DNA from: Candidatus Avimonas faecium
GTDB taxonomy: Bacteria; Bacillota; Clostridia; Oscillospirales; Acutalibacteraceae
Direction: 5' to 3'
Assembly: GCA_904419005.1 (NCBI GenBank)
Contig: CAJFQI010000025.1
Coordinates: 1 to 33,412 of the forward strand
DNA: 33,412 nt
Part shown: one piece after another, positions 22,403 through 30,714 of the stretch
Position numbering within the stretch: the stretch's first letter is position 1
How the letters are laid out: each line of letters opens with the position of its first letter
Program-made: the position numbers and the translations under genes
Notes under the pieces: model-generated
What the model saw: only the letters and a program-made list of their open reading frames with translations
Databases searched by the model: none
What the model was told of the DNA's origin: nothing

Positions 22403-22531
22403 GACGAAATGTAGAACGGGCGGTGTATGGCCGCCGGTTCTGCGTACTGTGGTCGGTTACCCCCTGGGATTGTGTTCGGATGAAATGAAGCACGGAGTGC
22501 GAACAGCCCCACCGCGCGTGGGGCTCTTTTT
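22403..22531 (+). ncRNA. Candidate small RNA or leader RNA of about 129 nt
   Basis: The stretch between promoter 22368-22396 and terminator 22505-22531 has no plausible ORF and a strong predicted fold. First, an 11-bp hairpin with one mismatch (22413-22423 with 22431-22441). Then an asymmetric hairpin in which TGTTC/GAACA and GCAC/GTGC are separated on one side by the 12-nt purine-rich bulge GGATGAAATGAA, with a GGA loop. Then the terminator. It could be an independent small RNA or an attenuating leader for RNase J. It does not match a riboswitch I recognise. Conservation has not been tested. Confidence 0.5.
22505..22531 (+). terminator. Intrinsic terminator upstream of the RNase J gene
   Basis: AGCCCCAC (22505-22512) pairs with GTGGGGCT (22518-22525), followed by CTTTTT. 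The 252 bp from here to the RNase J start contain several small GC hairpins (for example GCGTT/AACGC near 22645-22660) but no clear promoter. Confidence 0.85.
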
Positions 22532-22783
22532 CCCGTACCGATTTGTACCGCTTGTCTGCCCCGAGGGGCGGCGCCTGCCGCCGGGAACGGGGCCTGCGGG
22601 CTTTGAAAGGATGGAAAAGGCGCGGATACGGTCGTTTGACCATGCGTTTCTCCCAACGCGGGGGATTTCGTTCGCTGGGCGCTGAAGGCGGCGGCGATTT
22701 GAGAAGGCGGTGCCTATAGAGAGGGCGGCTGGACAAAAAGGGCCGGCCCCGGCAAGGCACCGCCGGGAAACGGAGGATTTTTT

Positions 22784-24787
22784 GTGACAGATGTGACAGG
22801 TGAAAAGAAGAATACGGCGGCCGCCTCCCCGGCAGACGGCGCTGCGAAGGGGGCCCGCACAGGCGGCCGCCGCGGCCGGCCGGCGAAGCCCAAGGCTGCG
22901 GAGGGCGCCGCGCCGGCGAAAAAGCCGTCCGCCGGGACGGGCAGGAAGCCCGCTTCCCCGGCCAGGGCGGCCCAGCCGGCTAAGAACGGGGCCCGCGGCC
23001 GCAGGCCGGCCGCGGGGCAGGAACGGGCCGCGGCGGAAAGCACGGCAGCTTCCACAGCTATGGCCCCGGCGGCTCCGGCCGCCGGGAAGGCGCAGGGCAG
23101 GGGACGGCGCGGGCGCTCCAAAGCGCCGGTAACCCCGATCCGCCTGACCATGCTGGGCGGCATGAACGAGATCGGCAAGAACATCACCCTGTTTGAATAC
23201 GGGGACGACGCCTTCCTGATTGACTGCGGCATGGCCTTCCCGGATGAAGAGATGCTGGGTGTTGACATTGTGCTGCCCGATTTTACCTATGTGGAGAAAA
23301 ACCGTGACCGGATCAAGGGGATCGTCCTCACCCACGGGCATGAGGACCATATCGGCGGCCTGCCCTACCTGCTGGGCCGGGTGAACCTGCCGCTCTACGG
23401 CACCCGCCTGACCCTTGCGCTGGTGGAATCCAAGCTCCGGGAGCACGGGCTTTCCGGCAAGGTCAAGCTCAACGTGGTCGAGCCGGGAGACACGGTGCGC
23501 TTCGGCAAGATTGCGGTTGAGTTCATCAACGTCAACCATTCCATCCCCGACGCGGTGGCGCTGGGCATCCACACCCCGATCGGCAACGTGGTGCATACCG
23601 GCGACTTCAAGATTGACACCACCCCCATCCTGGGCAAGATGATCGACCTGGCCCGCTTCGGGGAGCTGGGCAAGGAGGGCGTCCTGGCCCTGATGGCGGA
23701 TTCCACCAACGCCGAGCGCCCCGGCTATACCCCGAGCGAGCGGGTGGTGGGCGAAAGCTTCGCCAACCTGTTCCGCAAGGCGGAGAACAAGCGGATTATC
23801 ATCGCGACCTTCTCTTCAAACATTCACCGCATCCAGCAGATTATTGACGCGGCGGTGCGGGATCACCGCAAGGTCGCCGTCTCCGGCCGGAGCATGATCA
23901 ACGTGGTGGGCATCGCGACCGAGCTGGGCTACCTGACGGTGCCGGACGGCGTGATTATTGATATTGACACCATCAACCGCTATCCCAAGGACAAGATCAT
24001 CCTGATCACCACCGGCTCCCAGGGCGAGCCGATGTCCGCCCTGACCCGGATGGCCTTTTCCGACCACCGCAAGGTGGAGGTCGGGCCGGAGGACTATATC
24101 ATTATCTCCGCCAACCCGATCCCCGGCAACGAGAAAACGGTCGGCCGCGTGGTGGACGAGCTGATGAAGCGGGGCTGCGAGGTTGTGTACGAGCGGATGT
24201 ACGACGTCCACGTTTCCGGCCACGCCTGCCAGGGCGAGCTCAAGATCATCCACGGCCTGACCCGGCCGAAATTCTTTATCCCCGTCCACGGCGAGCAGAA
24301 GCACCTGCAAAAGCACGCCGCCCTGGCCCGCTCGATGGGCATGGATCCGAAAAACGTGCTGATCGGCGACATCGGCAAGGTGGTGGAAATCACCCCGGAC
24401 AAGATGGAGGTGGTCGGCAGCGTGCAGGCCGGCCGCGTGCTGGTGGACGGCCTGGGCGTGGGCGACGTGGGCAGCATTGTGCTGCGCGACCGCAAGCACC
24501 TGGCCGAGGACGGGCTGATCGTGGTGGTCGCCACCATTGACCCGGAGGCGGGCGAGATAGTCGCCGGCCCGGATATCGTTTCCCGCGGCTTTGTGTATGT
24601 GCGGGAGGCGGAGAAGCTGATTGACGATGCCAAGGCGATTGCCCGCGACGTGCTTGAGACCTGCTGCAGGGAGCATGCCTACGATTGGACGACCATGAAG
24701 GGCAAGGTGCGGGACGAGCTTTCCCATATGCTTTTCCACAAGACCAAGCGCAGCCCGATGATCCTGCCGATCATCATGGACGTATGA
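22784..24787 (+). CDS. rnj: Ribonuclease J with a long basic N-terminal extension
   Basis: RNase J is a metallo-beta-lactamase/beta-CASP nuclease with 5'-3' exo- and endonuclease activity, central to mRNA decay and rRNA maturation in Firmicutes. The core begins near residue 118 (IRLTMLGGMNEIGKNITLFE). His184, His186, Asp188 and His189 in THGHEDHIGGLPYLL bind the zinc ions. NVNHSIPDAVAL, HTGDFKIDTTP, ATFSSNIHRIQQIIDAA and HVSGHACQGELK with HGEQKHL follow, then the C-terminal domain. The first 117 residues are an Ala/Pro/Arg/Lys-rich disordered tail with GRRGRPAKPK and GRGRRGRSK, like AT-hooks or RNA-binding basic patches. GTG start with CGGAGGA six bases upstream. GdpP follows 95 bp downstream. 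Confidence 0.95.
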   Translation: MTDVTGEKKNTAAASPADGAAKGARTGGRRGRPAKPKAAEGAAPAKKPSAGTGRKPASPARAAQPAKNGARGRRPAAGQERAAAESTAASTAMAPAAPAAGKAQGRGRRGRSKAPVTPIRLTMLGGMNEIGKNITLFEYGDDAFLIDCGMAFPDEEMLGVDIVLPDFTYVEKNRDRIKGIVLTHGHEDHIGGLPYLLGRVNLPLYGTRLTLALVESKLREHGLSGKVKLNVVEPGDTVRFGKIAVEFINVNHSIPDAVALGIHTPIGNVVHTGDFKIDTTPILGKMIDLARFGELGKEGVLALMADSTNAERPGYTPSERVVGESFANLFRKAENKRIIIATFSSNIHRIQQIIDAAVRDHRKVAVSGRSMINVVGIATELGYLTVPDGVIIDIDTINRYPKDKIILITTGSQGEPMSALTRMAFSDHRKVEVGPEDYIIISANPIPGNEKTVGRVVDELMKRGCEVVYERMYDVHVSGHACQGELKIIHGLTRPKFFIPVHGEQKHLQKHAALARSMGMDPKNVLIGDIGKVVEITPDKMEVVGSVQAGRVLVDGLGVGDVGSIVLRDRKHLAEDGLIVVVATIDPEAGEIVAGPDIVSRGFVYVREAEKLIDDAKAIARDVLETCCREHAYDWTTMKGKVRDELSHMLFHKTKRSPMILPIIMDV

Positions 24788-24882
24788 CCGCCTGGGTGCG
24801 CTTCCGGGCGTCGGGACGGTAACGGTTTGGTGCGTGTTGGAGCCGGACCGGCGGAAACGCCGGCCGGCGAAGGGAGGATCCC

Positions 24883-26865
24883 ATGAAATCCACGAAAAAG
24901 CGGTTTTGGTGTGTAACGCCGGCGGTGGCCGTGTTGGCGGCGGCGCTGCTGCTGACCGTCGGCGCCACCTTCTTCCTGAACCGGATCGTCTTTTACATAG
25001 CCCTTGCCGTGGCGGCGGCGGCGATCGTCTTCTCGGCCTGGCGGCTCAGCCGGATGAACCGGGATATCCGCCGGTACCTGGCCCGGGTCGCGGGCAGCTT
25101 GGACCAGACCGAGCAGGCGGCCCTTGCGGCCCTTCCGATGCCGGCGGCGGTGTGCAGCCGGGAGGGGGAGGTCGTCTGGTACAACGAGCGTTTCCGCAGC
25201 GAGGTGCTTGACGGCGACGACGTGTACGGCTCCCCGGTCGAGGAGCTGACCGGCGGCCTTTCCTTAGCGGAGCTGCTGCGCCGGCAGCCGGCGGACGCGG
25301 CCTGCCGCGGGCGCAAGTACACGGTCTACGCCAGCTCCGTCCCGGTGCGGGATACCGCGCTGAGCGTCCTGTATTACATTGAGGACACCCGCTTGAAGGA
25401 TATTGCGGAGGAATATGCGCTCAGCCGGCCTGCCGCGGTGCTTTTGTATATTGACAATATGGAGGAGCTGCTGCAGAACGCGCGCGACAGCGAACGTGCC
25501 CAGCTTTCCGGCCGGGTGGAAACCCTGATTGAGGATTGGGTTTCATCCACGACCGGGGTACTGCGCAAATACAGCAGCGACCGCTTCCTCCTGATTGTGG
25601 AGCAGCGGCATCTGCAGCGGATGGTGGACGCCCGCTTTGACATCCTGGACCGGGTGCGGGCGGTGCAGACCGGCGACCATCAATGCGTCACCCTGTCAAT
25701 CGGCGTCGGGCAGGGGGAAACCCTGCGCGAGTCGGAGGAAATGGCCCGCCAGGCGATTGAAATGGCCTTGGGCCGCGGCGGCGACCAGGCGGCGGTTAAA
25801 ACCCGCAACGGCTTTGATTTTTATGGCGGCGTCTCCAAAGGGGTGGAAAAGCGGACCAAGGTGCGCACCCGCGTGGTGGCCTCCGCCCTGCTGGAGCTGA
25901 TCCATGGCAGCGACTGCGTCCTGGTCATGGGCCACCGCTTTTCCGATCTGGATTGCGTCGGCTCCGCGGCGGCGATGGCCTCGGCGGTGCGCAGCCTGGG
26001 CAAGCCCGCTTATGTGGTCATCCGCAAGGCGCAGACGCTTGCGCCCGAGCTGCTGGACCGGTACCGGGACGCGGGGCGGGGCGACCTGTTCCTGGAACCG
26101 GAGGACGCCCTGCCGATGATGACCCGCCGGACGCTGCTGATCATTACCGACACCCACAACCCCCGGATGCTCGACAGCGCCAAGCTGTACGAGGGGGCGG
26201 CTTCCGTGGTGGTGATTGACCACCACCGCAAGATGGTCGACCACATTGACAACGCGGTGATTTTTTACCACGAGCCGTATTCCTCCTCCGCCTCCGAGAT
26301 GGTGGCGGAGCTGGTGCAGTACCTTTCGGGCTGCACCATTTCCCGCCTGGATGCGGAGGCGCTGCTGGCCGGCATCATGCTCGATACCCGCAGCTTCGTT
26401 ATGAAGGCGGGGGTGCGCACCTTTGAGGCGGCGGCCTATCTCCGCCGGCTGGGGGCGGACACCGTTGAGGTCAAGCGCCTGTTTTCCGGCAGCATGGAGC
26501 TGTACAAGGAGAAAACCGACATCGTGTCCCACGCCAAGCTGTACGGCCGCACCGCCATTGCCTGCGACCAGGAGGGCGGCGGCAGCCAGCGGCGGATCGC
26601 CGCTTCCCAGGCGGCGGACGAGCTGCTGTACATTAAGGGGGTTGACGCCTCCTTCGTGCTGTTTGAGGAGAACGGCACTGTGAACATCTCCGCTCGTTCG
26701 CTGGGGGATTTCAACGTCCAATTGGTCATGGAGGCGCTGGGCGGCGGCGGCCATCTGACGATGGCGGGCGCGCAGCTGGAGGGCGCCGGCCTCCAGCAGG
26801 CGTATGAGCGGCTGACCGAGGCGATTGACCGCCAGGTGGAGCAGGCCCAGGCGAGGGGCCATTAG
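24883..26865 (+). CDS. gdpP: Cyclic-di-AMP phosphodiesterase GdpP (DHH/DHHA1)
   Basis: GdpP degrades c-di-AMP to pApA and so affects potassium, osmotic and cell-wall homeostasis. The 660-residue protein has two membrane helices (about 11-31 and 35-53), a PAS-like segment (about 80-165), a degenerate GGDEF domain (about 180-300, with SSDRF at the signature) and DHH/DHHA1 domains from about 340. The catalytic metals would bind His351, Asp355 and Asp357 (GHRFSDLDCVGS), Asp423 (ITDTHNP), His447 (IDHHRK) and Asp501 (IMLDTRS); GGGGHLTMAGAQ closes DHHA1. GGGAGG precedes the ATG, and a CCGGCG-GAAA-CGCCGG hairpin (24848-24863) lies just upstream. The gdpP-rplI-dnaB order is conserved in Firmicutes. 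Confidence 0.95.
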   Translation: MKSTKKRFWCVTPAVAVLAAALLLTVGATFFLNRIVFYIALAVAAAAIVFSAWRLSRMNRDIRRYLARVAGSLDQTEQAALAALPMPAAVCSREGEVVWYNERFRSEVLDGDDVYGSPVEELTGGLSLAELLRRQPADAACRGRKYTVYASSVPVRDTALSVLYYIEDTRLKDIAEEYALSRPAAVLLYIDNMEELLQNARDSERAQLSGRVETLIEDWVSSTTGVLRKYSSDRFLLIVEQRHLQRMVDARFDILDRVRAVQTGDHQCVTLSIGVGQGETLRESEEMARQAIEMALGRGGDQAAVKTRNGFDFYGGVSKGVEKRTKVRTRVVASALLELIHGSDCVLVMGHRFSDLDCVGSAAAMASAVRSLGKPAYVVIRKAQTLAPELLDRYRDAGRGDLFLEPEDALPMMTRRTLLIITDTHNPRMLDSAKLYEGAASVVVIDHHRKMVDHIDNAVIFYHEPYSSSASEMVAELVQYLSGCTISRLDAEALLAGIMLDTRSFVMKAGVRTFEAAAYLRRLGADTVEVKRLFSGSMELYKEKTDIVSHAKLYGRTAIACDQEGGGSQRRIAASQAADELLYIKGVDASFVLFEENGTVNISARSLGDFNVQLVMEALGGGGHLTMAGAQLEGAGLQQAYERLTEAIDRQVEQAQARGH

Positions 26866-26898
26866 CCGGCTTTGAGGGTGCGCTCTCCCAAAGCCGGC
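26865..26898. other. Hairpin directly after gdpP
   Basis: A perfect 10-bp stem, GCCGGCTTTG (26865-26874) with CAAAGCCGGC (26889-26898), starts in the gdpP stop codon. No U-run follows, so it may be a stabiliser or a weak or Rho-assisted terminator rather than a classic intrinsic one. Confidence 0.5.
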
Positions 26899-26956
26899 GC
26901 CCGTACAAGAAGAGAGAGGAAGAGGTCAGAAGAGGGTAGCGGACGCTTTTGGTTTA

Positions 26957-26965
26957 TGGTATAAT
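26957..26965 (+). promoter_or_regulatory. Extended -10 promoter for rplI-dnaB
   Basis: TGGTATAAT, a perfect -10 box with the TG extension, lies in a short AT-rich stretch. The -35 region is poor. Predicted start near 26972, leaving a leader of about 187 nt before rplI. Confidence 0.6.
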
Positions 26966-27141
26966 GAATCCGGGATCATGATCTCGGGATCCGGATCCCG
27001 GGTTCCCTGGCAGGCGGACGCAAGGCCGCCCAAAGGGGAGGCCGAGGCTATGGCGCCGTTGGAGCTGCGGCACCATCGGAGCCATGGCGGAATTGAAGCG
27101 ATGCGCGCCGCCGGATGCCGCCGTCAGGCGGCCGGGGCGCG
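26966..27141 (+). promoter_or_regulatory. Structured leader of rplI
   Basis: Two strong folds. A 12-bp stem (26966-26977 with 26994-27005, one G-U pair) lies at the 5' end; it also contains a 16-base perfect palindrome built on GGGATCC/GGATCCC. Near the ribosome binding site, CGCGCC (27104-27109) pairs with GGCGCG (27136-27141) around an inner GCCGCC-gtca-GGCGGC hairpin (27117-27132). The 3' fold ends a few bases before the GGGGGA of rplI, so it could control access of ribosomes. No known L9 leader motif is recognised. Confidence 0.45.
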
Positions 27142-27158
27142 GTGGGGGATGAGCAGCA

Positions 27159-27599
27159 ATGAAAGTGATTTTAACGCAAGACGTAAAGGGCCAGGGCAAA
27201 AAGGGCCAGCTGGTCAACGTATCCGACGGGTACGCGCGCAATTTCCTTTTCCCGCGCGGTCTGGCGACCGAAGCCAACGCCGCGGCGATGAACGAGCTCA
27301 AAAACCGCGAGCAGGCGGCGGCTTATCACATGGAGCAGGAAAAGAAGCAGGCCAAGGAGACGGCGGAGGCCATCAATGGCAAGACCGTCAAGCTGACCGC
27401 CCGCGCCGGCCAGGGCGGGCGCCTCTTCGGCTCGGTTACCGCCAAGGAGGTCGCCGAGGCGCTGACCCGGGATTACGGCGTCAAATTTGACAAGCGCAAG
27501 ATCGAGATGGACGACATCAAGGCCTTCGGCTCGTACACCGCCGAGGTAAAGCTCAATTTCGGCATTTCGGCGAAGATCACGGTCATGGTGACCGAATAA
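27159..27599 (+). CDS. rplI: 50S ribosomal protein L9
   Basis: L9 binds 23S rRNA near the L1 stalk and affects reading-frame fidelity. The 146-residue protein is of typical length. The N-domain [20 protein letters not shown] and [15 protein letters not shown] is the family signature. A long connecting helix (about 41-75) and the C-domain [16 protein letters not shown] then TVMVTE follow. GGGGGA lies ten bases before the ATG. Unlike the common rpsF-ssb-rpsR-rplI order, it sits between gdpP and dnaB, as in Bacillus-type genomes. Confidence 0.97.
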   Translation: MKVILTQDVKGQGKKGQLVNVSDGYARNFLFPRGLATEANAAAMNELKNREQAAAYHMEQEKKQAKETAEAINGKTVKLTARAGQGGRLFGSVTAKEVAEALTRDYGVKFDKRKIEMDDIKAFGSYTAEVKLNFGISAKITVMVTE

Positions 27600-27638
27600 A
27601 GCGGCTGCGGCCGGACGGCCCGGCATAAAGGCCAGGGG

Positions 27639-27668
27639 AGGAGTGCGGCGTCACGCCGCACTCCTTTG
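27639..27668 (+). terminator. Hairpin with short U-tail between rplI and dnaB
   Basis: A perfect 12-bp stem (27639-27650 with 27654-27665), 3-base loop, then TTTGG. The tail is weak, so it probably reduces rather than stops read-through into dnaB, letting L9 be made in excess of DnaB. Confidence 0.55.
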
Positions 27669-27710
27669 GTCGCTTCATGGGCCCGGGAGGGCAAGGAAAG
27701 GAAGGTCTGC

Positions 27711-29084
27711 ATGGCGGAATTTACGCAGCGCGAGCAAAGCGCGGGATACGATGAACTGAACCTGCCTTACAGCCTGGAGGCGGAGCAGGCCGTCCTGGGG
27801 TCTATCCTGCTTGACCCGCAGTGCATCAACCAGGTGGCGGACGTGCTGCGCCCGGAGCATTTTTACCTGCCGGAGCATCAGGCGGTCTACCGGGTGATGA
27901 GCCAGAAGATGATGGATTCGCAGGCCATCGATTTTGTGACGGTGCTCGAATCGCTCAAGGCGGAGGGATTTTTCGCCGGTGAGGAGGGCAAGGCCTACCT
28001 GCTCAAGCTGGCGCAGATGGTGCCCTCCCTGGCGAATATCGGGAACTATGCCCGGATTGTCAAGGAAAAATACGACGTGCGCCGCCTGATCCGCGCCGCC
28101 CGGGAAATCATGGACGACGCGATGGATCCGGGGATTGAGCCGTCGGTCCTGCTTGATTCGGCGGAGCAGAAGATCTACGATATCCGCCAGGGCCGCCAGG
28201 GGGGCGGGCTGGTCCCGATCCAGGAGGTGCTGGCCAGCAATTACGAGATGTTCAGCAAGCTGGCCTCCGACGAACGGGCCGACTTTGTGGGCATTCCCAG
28301 CGGGATTTCGGCGCTGGACGACATCACCACCGGCCTGAACCGCTCCGACCTGATTATCGTGGGCGCCCGCCCCGGCATGGGGAAAACCAGCTTCGCGCTC
28401 AACCTGGCGCGCAACGTGGCGGTCAAGCAGAATAAAACCGTCGCCTTTTTCGCGCTTGAAATGTCCCGGGAGCAGCTGGTCAACCGCCTGCTGTCCAGCG
28501 AAGCCAAGGTGTCGAGCAAAAAGCTGCGCACCGGCAACCTGACGCCGGAGGAATGGGGACGCATCGCCGCCGCATCAAGCATCCTGTGCAAGGCGCCGAT
28601 GTATTTTGACGATACGTCGAACATCACGGTGCCGGAGATGAAGGCCCGGCTCCGCCGGCTGAAAAAGGTGGATTTCGTGGTGGTGGACTATCTGCAGCTG
28701 ATGCAGTCCGCCCGCCGGATTGAAAACCGCGTGCAGGAAGTGACCGAGATCACCCGCAGCCTGAAGATCATGGCCAAGGAGCTGCACATCCCGCTGATGG
28801 TGTGCGCCCAGCTTTCCCGCGGCACCGAAAAGCAGGCCAACCACCGCCCTGCGCTGGCCGACCTGCGCGAGTCCGGCTCCATTGAGCAGGACGCCGACCA
28901 GGTGCTCTTCCTTTACCGGGACGAGTATTATAAAAACGAAAAGGAAGACCCCACCCAGGTGGAGGCCGGCACGTCCGAGGTCATCGTGGCCAAGAACCGC
29001 CACGGCGAGCTCGGCACGGTCAAGCTGGCCTGGTTCGGGGAATTCACCCAGTTCACCAGCCTGGAGATGCACCGCAGCGAATAA
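27711..29084 (+). CDS. dnaB: Replicative DNA helicase
   Basis: The hexameric helicase that unwinds DNA at the replication fork (DnaC in Bacillus naming). The 457-residue protein has the N-terminal DnaB domain (PYSLEAEQAVLGSILLDPQC), a linker, and a RecA-like C-domain with Walker A GARPGMGKTSF (Lys225), FFALEMSREQLVNRLLSSEA, Walker B VVVDYLQLMQSA (Asp326), and the DnaB motif DLRESGSIEQDADQVLFLYR. No intein interrupts it. The ATG at 27711 has AAGGAAGG five bases upstream, so the open frame back to 27666 is not used. It follows rplI in the same transcription unit, separated by a hairpin. Confidence 0.97.
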   Translation: MAEFTQREQSAGYDELNLPYSLEAEQAVLGSILLDPQCINQVADVLRPEHFYLPEHQAVYRVMSQKMMDSQAIDFVTVLESLKAEGFFAGEEGKAYLLKLAQMVPSLANIGNYARIVKEKYDVRRLIRAAREIMDDAMDPGIEPSVLLDSAEQKIYDIRQGRQGGGLVPIQEVLASNYEMFSKLASDERADFVGIPSGISALDDITTGLNRSDLIIVGARPGMGKTSFALNLARNVAVKQNKTVAFFALEMSREQLVNRLLSSEAKVSSKKLRTGNLTPEEWGRIAAASSILCKAPMYFDDTSNITVPEMKARLRRLKKVDFVVVDYLQLMQSARRIENRVQEVTEITRSLKIMAKELHIPLMVCAQLSRGTEKQANHRPALADLRESGSIEQDADQVLFLYRDEYYKNEKEDPTQVEAGTSEVIVAKNRHGELGTVKLAWFGEFTQFTSLEMHRSE

Positions 29085-29163
29085 CCCGGCCCGCTGCGCC
29101 GTATATTGACGGGGCGCGAGGCTGCCGGATCGGACCGGAACGGGAGAGGGACGGAGGGATCAT

Positions 29164-30714
29164 ATGAACAGCGGCCGCCGGCCGGACGGCTTGATCGGGA
29201 AAACGCTGGCCGCTATCCGCCGGGAAGGCCTGCTTTGCCAGGGAGACACCGTCCTGGTCGCCTTGTCCGGCGGGGCGGATTCGATGGCGCTGCTGGACGC
29301 GCTGCTGCGGCTGCGCGGGACGCTCGGGCTGGCGGGGGTGGAGGCCGCGCACGTCCATCACGGCCTGCGCGGGCAGGAGGCCGACCGGGACGAGCGGTTT
29401 GTGCGGGACGCCTGCCGGCGGCTTGCCGTCCCCCTGCGCGTTTTCCATGTCGACGTCCGGCAGGCCGCGGCCGAAGCCGGGCGGGGGCTGGAGGAAACCG
29501 GCCGCCGCCTGCGGTACGCCTGCCTGGCCCGGGCGGCGGGGGAGACGGGCGCGGTGGTGGCGGCGGCCCATACCCGGAGCGACAACGTTGAGACGGTGCT
29601 CCTGCATCTGGCCAGGGGCTGCGGCCTGCGCGGCCTGTGCGGGATCCCCGCGCAGCGCCTCCTCCAGCAGGAGGGGGCGGAAGCGCCCTGCGCGGGCGGG
29701 GGCATCCGCCTGGTCCGCCCCCTGATCGACTGCACCCGGCGGGAAGTGGAGGACTATTGCGCCCGCCGGGGGATCGCCTATGTGACCGACAGCACCAACC
29801 GGGAGGAAGCCTACGCCCGCAACCGGATCCGCCGCCTGGTGGTCCCAGAGCTGGAGCGGATCAATCCCGGGCTGGAGGCAGCCGTCGCCCGCCTGGTCAA
29901 GCGGGCGGGACAGGACGCCGCGTATCTTGAGGGGCAGGCGGCCGAAGCGCTGCAATCCGCCCGGAGGGAGGACGGCTTCGGCGGCTACGACCGGGAGAGG
30001 CTGCGCGCCCTGCCGGCCCCGCTGCGCTCCCGTGCGCTGGGGATGATCGCCGCAGAAGCCGGCTCGGATTATACCGAGGCGCAGGTTGAGGCGATGGAAC
30101 GGCTTCTGGAAACGGGCGGCACTGCCTGCCTGGCCGGCGGCATGCGGGTACGGGTGTCCCAGGGCCGGGTGCGCGTCCTTCCCGGCGTGACGGAGCGGGG
30201 GAAGGACTCTGCCGGCCCCGCAGGCGCAGACGGCGCGGAAAGCGGGGGGAAGCTGCGGGTTTTCCCCTGGGAAAACCCGCAGGAAGCGCCGATACAGCCG
30301 GGAATCCCCTTTGCTTTTTGTGGCAGAATGACCATGCCCAGGCTGCTGCCTTTGGCGGAATATGAAAAGCAATCGAAAATTCACAAAAACTTATTAAAAA
30401 ATGCACTGAACTATGATAAGATATCAGGGTACCTGGCTGTACGCTCCCGCCGGCCGGGGGATTTGTACCATCCTGCCGGGCGGGGCGTGGGCAAGACGCT
30501 GAAAAAATTGCTGGGCGAAGCGGGGATCCCTGCGGAGCGGCGGGACCAGGTCCCGGTGTACTGCGACCGGCAGGGGATCGTGCTTGTCGGCGGCTTTGGC
30601 TGCGACGAGCGGGTGCGCGTCGGCCCGGACACGCGGCAGGTTTTGGTCTTTGAGCCCGCGGGTTCTCAGGTGCGGGGCGGCGGCCCACGGAAGCTGCCGG
30701 CCGGAAAGGAATGA
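29164..30714 (+). CDS. tilS: tRNA(Ile)-lysidine synthase
   Basis: TilS converts C34 of tRNA-Ile (CAU) to lysidine so that it reads AUA; it is essential. The 516-residue protein has the PP-loop SGGADSMALLDAL (35-40), HVHHGLRGQEADRDE, AAAHTRSDNVETVLLHLARG, and TDSTNREEAYARNRIR. The C-terminal tRNA-binding domain ends with RRPGDLYHPAGRGVGKTLKK. GGAGGG precedes the ATG. Codons for about residues 398-422 (30357-30430) are strikingly AT-rich (EYEKQSKIHKNLLKNALNYD) compared with the rest; the segment is conserved in relatives, so it is not foreign. The stop overlaps the hpt start (ATGA). Confidence 0.95.
   Translation: MNSGRRPDGLIGKTLAAIRREGLLCQGDTVLVALSGGADSMALLDALLRLRGTLGLAGVEAAHVHHGLRGQEADRDERFVRDACRRLAVPLRVFHVDVRQAAAEAGRGLEETGRRLRYACLARAAGETGAVVAAAHTRSDNVETVLLHLARGCGLRGLCGIPAQRLLQQEGAEAPCAGGGIRLVRPLIDCTRREVEDYCARRGIAYVTDSTNREEAYARNRIRRLVVPELERINPGLEAAVARLVKRAGQDAAYLEGQAAEALQSARREDGFGGYDRERLRALPAPLRSRALGMIAAEAGSDYTEAQVEAMERLLETGGTACLAGGMRVRVSQGRVRVLPGVTERGKDSAGPAGADGAESGGKLRVFPWENPQEAPIQPGIPFAFCGRMTMPRLLPLAEYEKQSKIHKNLLKNALNYDKISGYLAVRSRRPGDLYHPAGRGVGKTLKKLLGEAGIPAERRDQVPVYCDRQGIVLVGGFGCDERVRVGPDTRQVLVFEPAGSQVRGGGPRKLPAGKE

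Noticed and set aside
22403-22531. Identification of the candidate RNA as 6S RNA or a known riboswitch
   Set aside because: It lacks a long closing stem with a central bubble, as in 6S RNA, and I could not match it to conserved cores of riboswitches I know. It is left as an unnamed candidate.
30359-30430. Horizontal insertion inside tilS
   Set aside because: The AT-rich stretch encodes the conserved TilS linker and keeps the frame. Base composition follows the Lys/Asn-rich peptide, so foreign origin is not needed.
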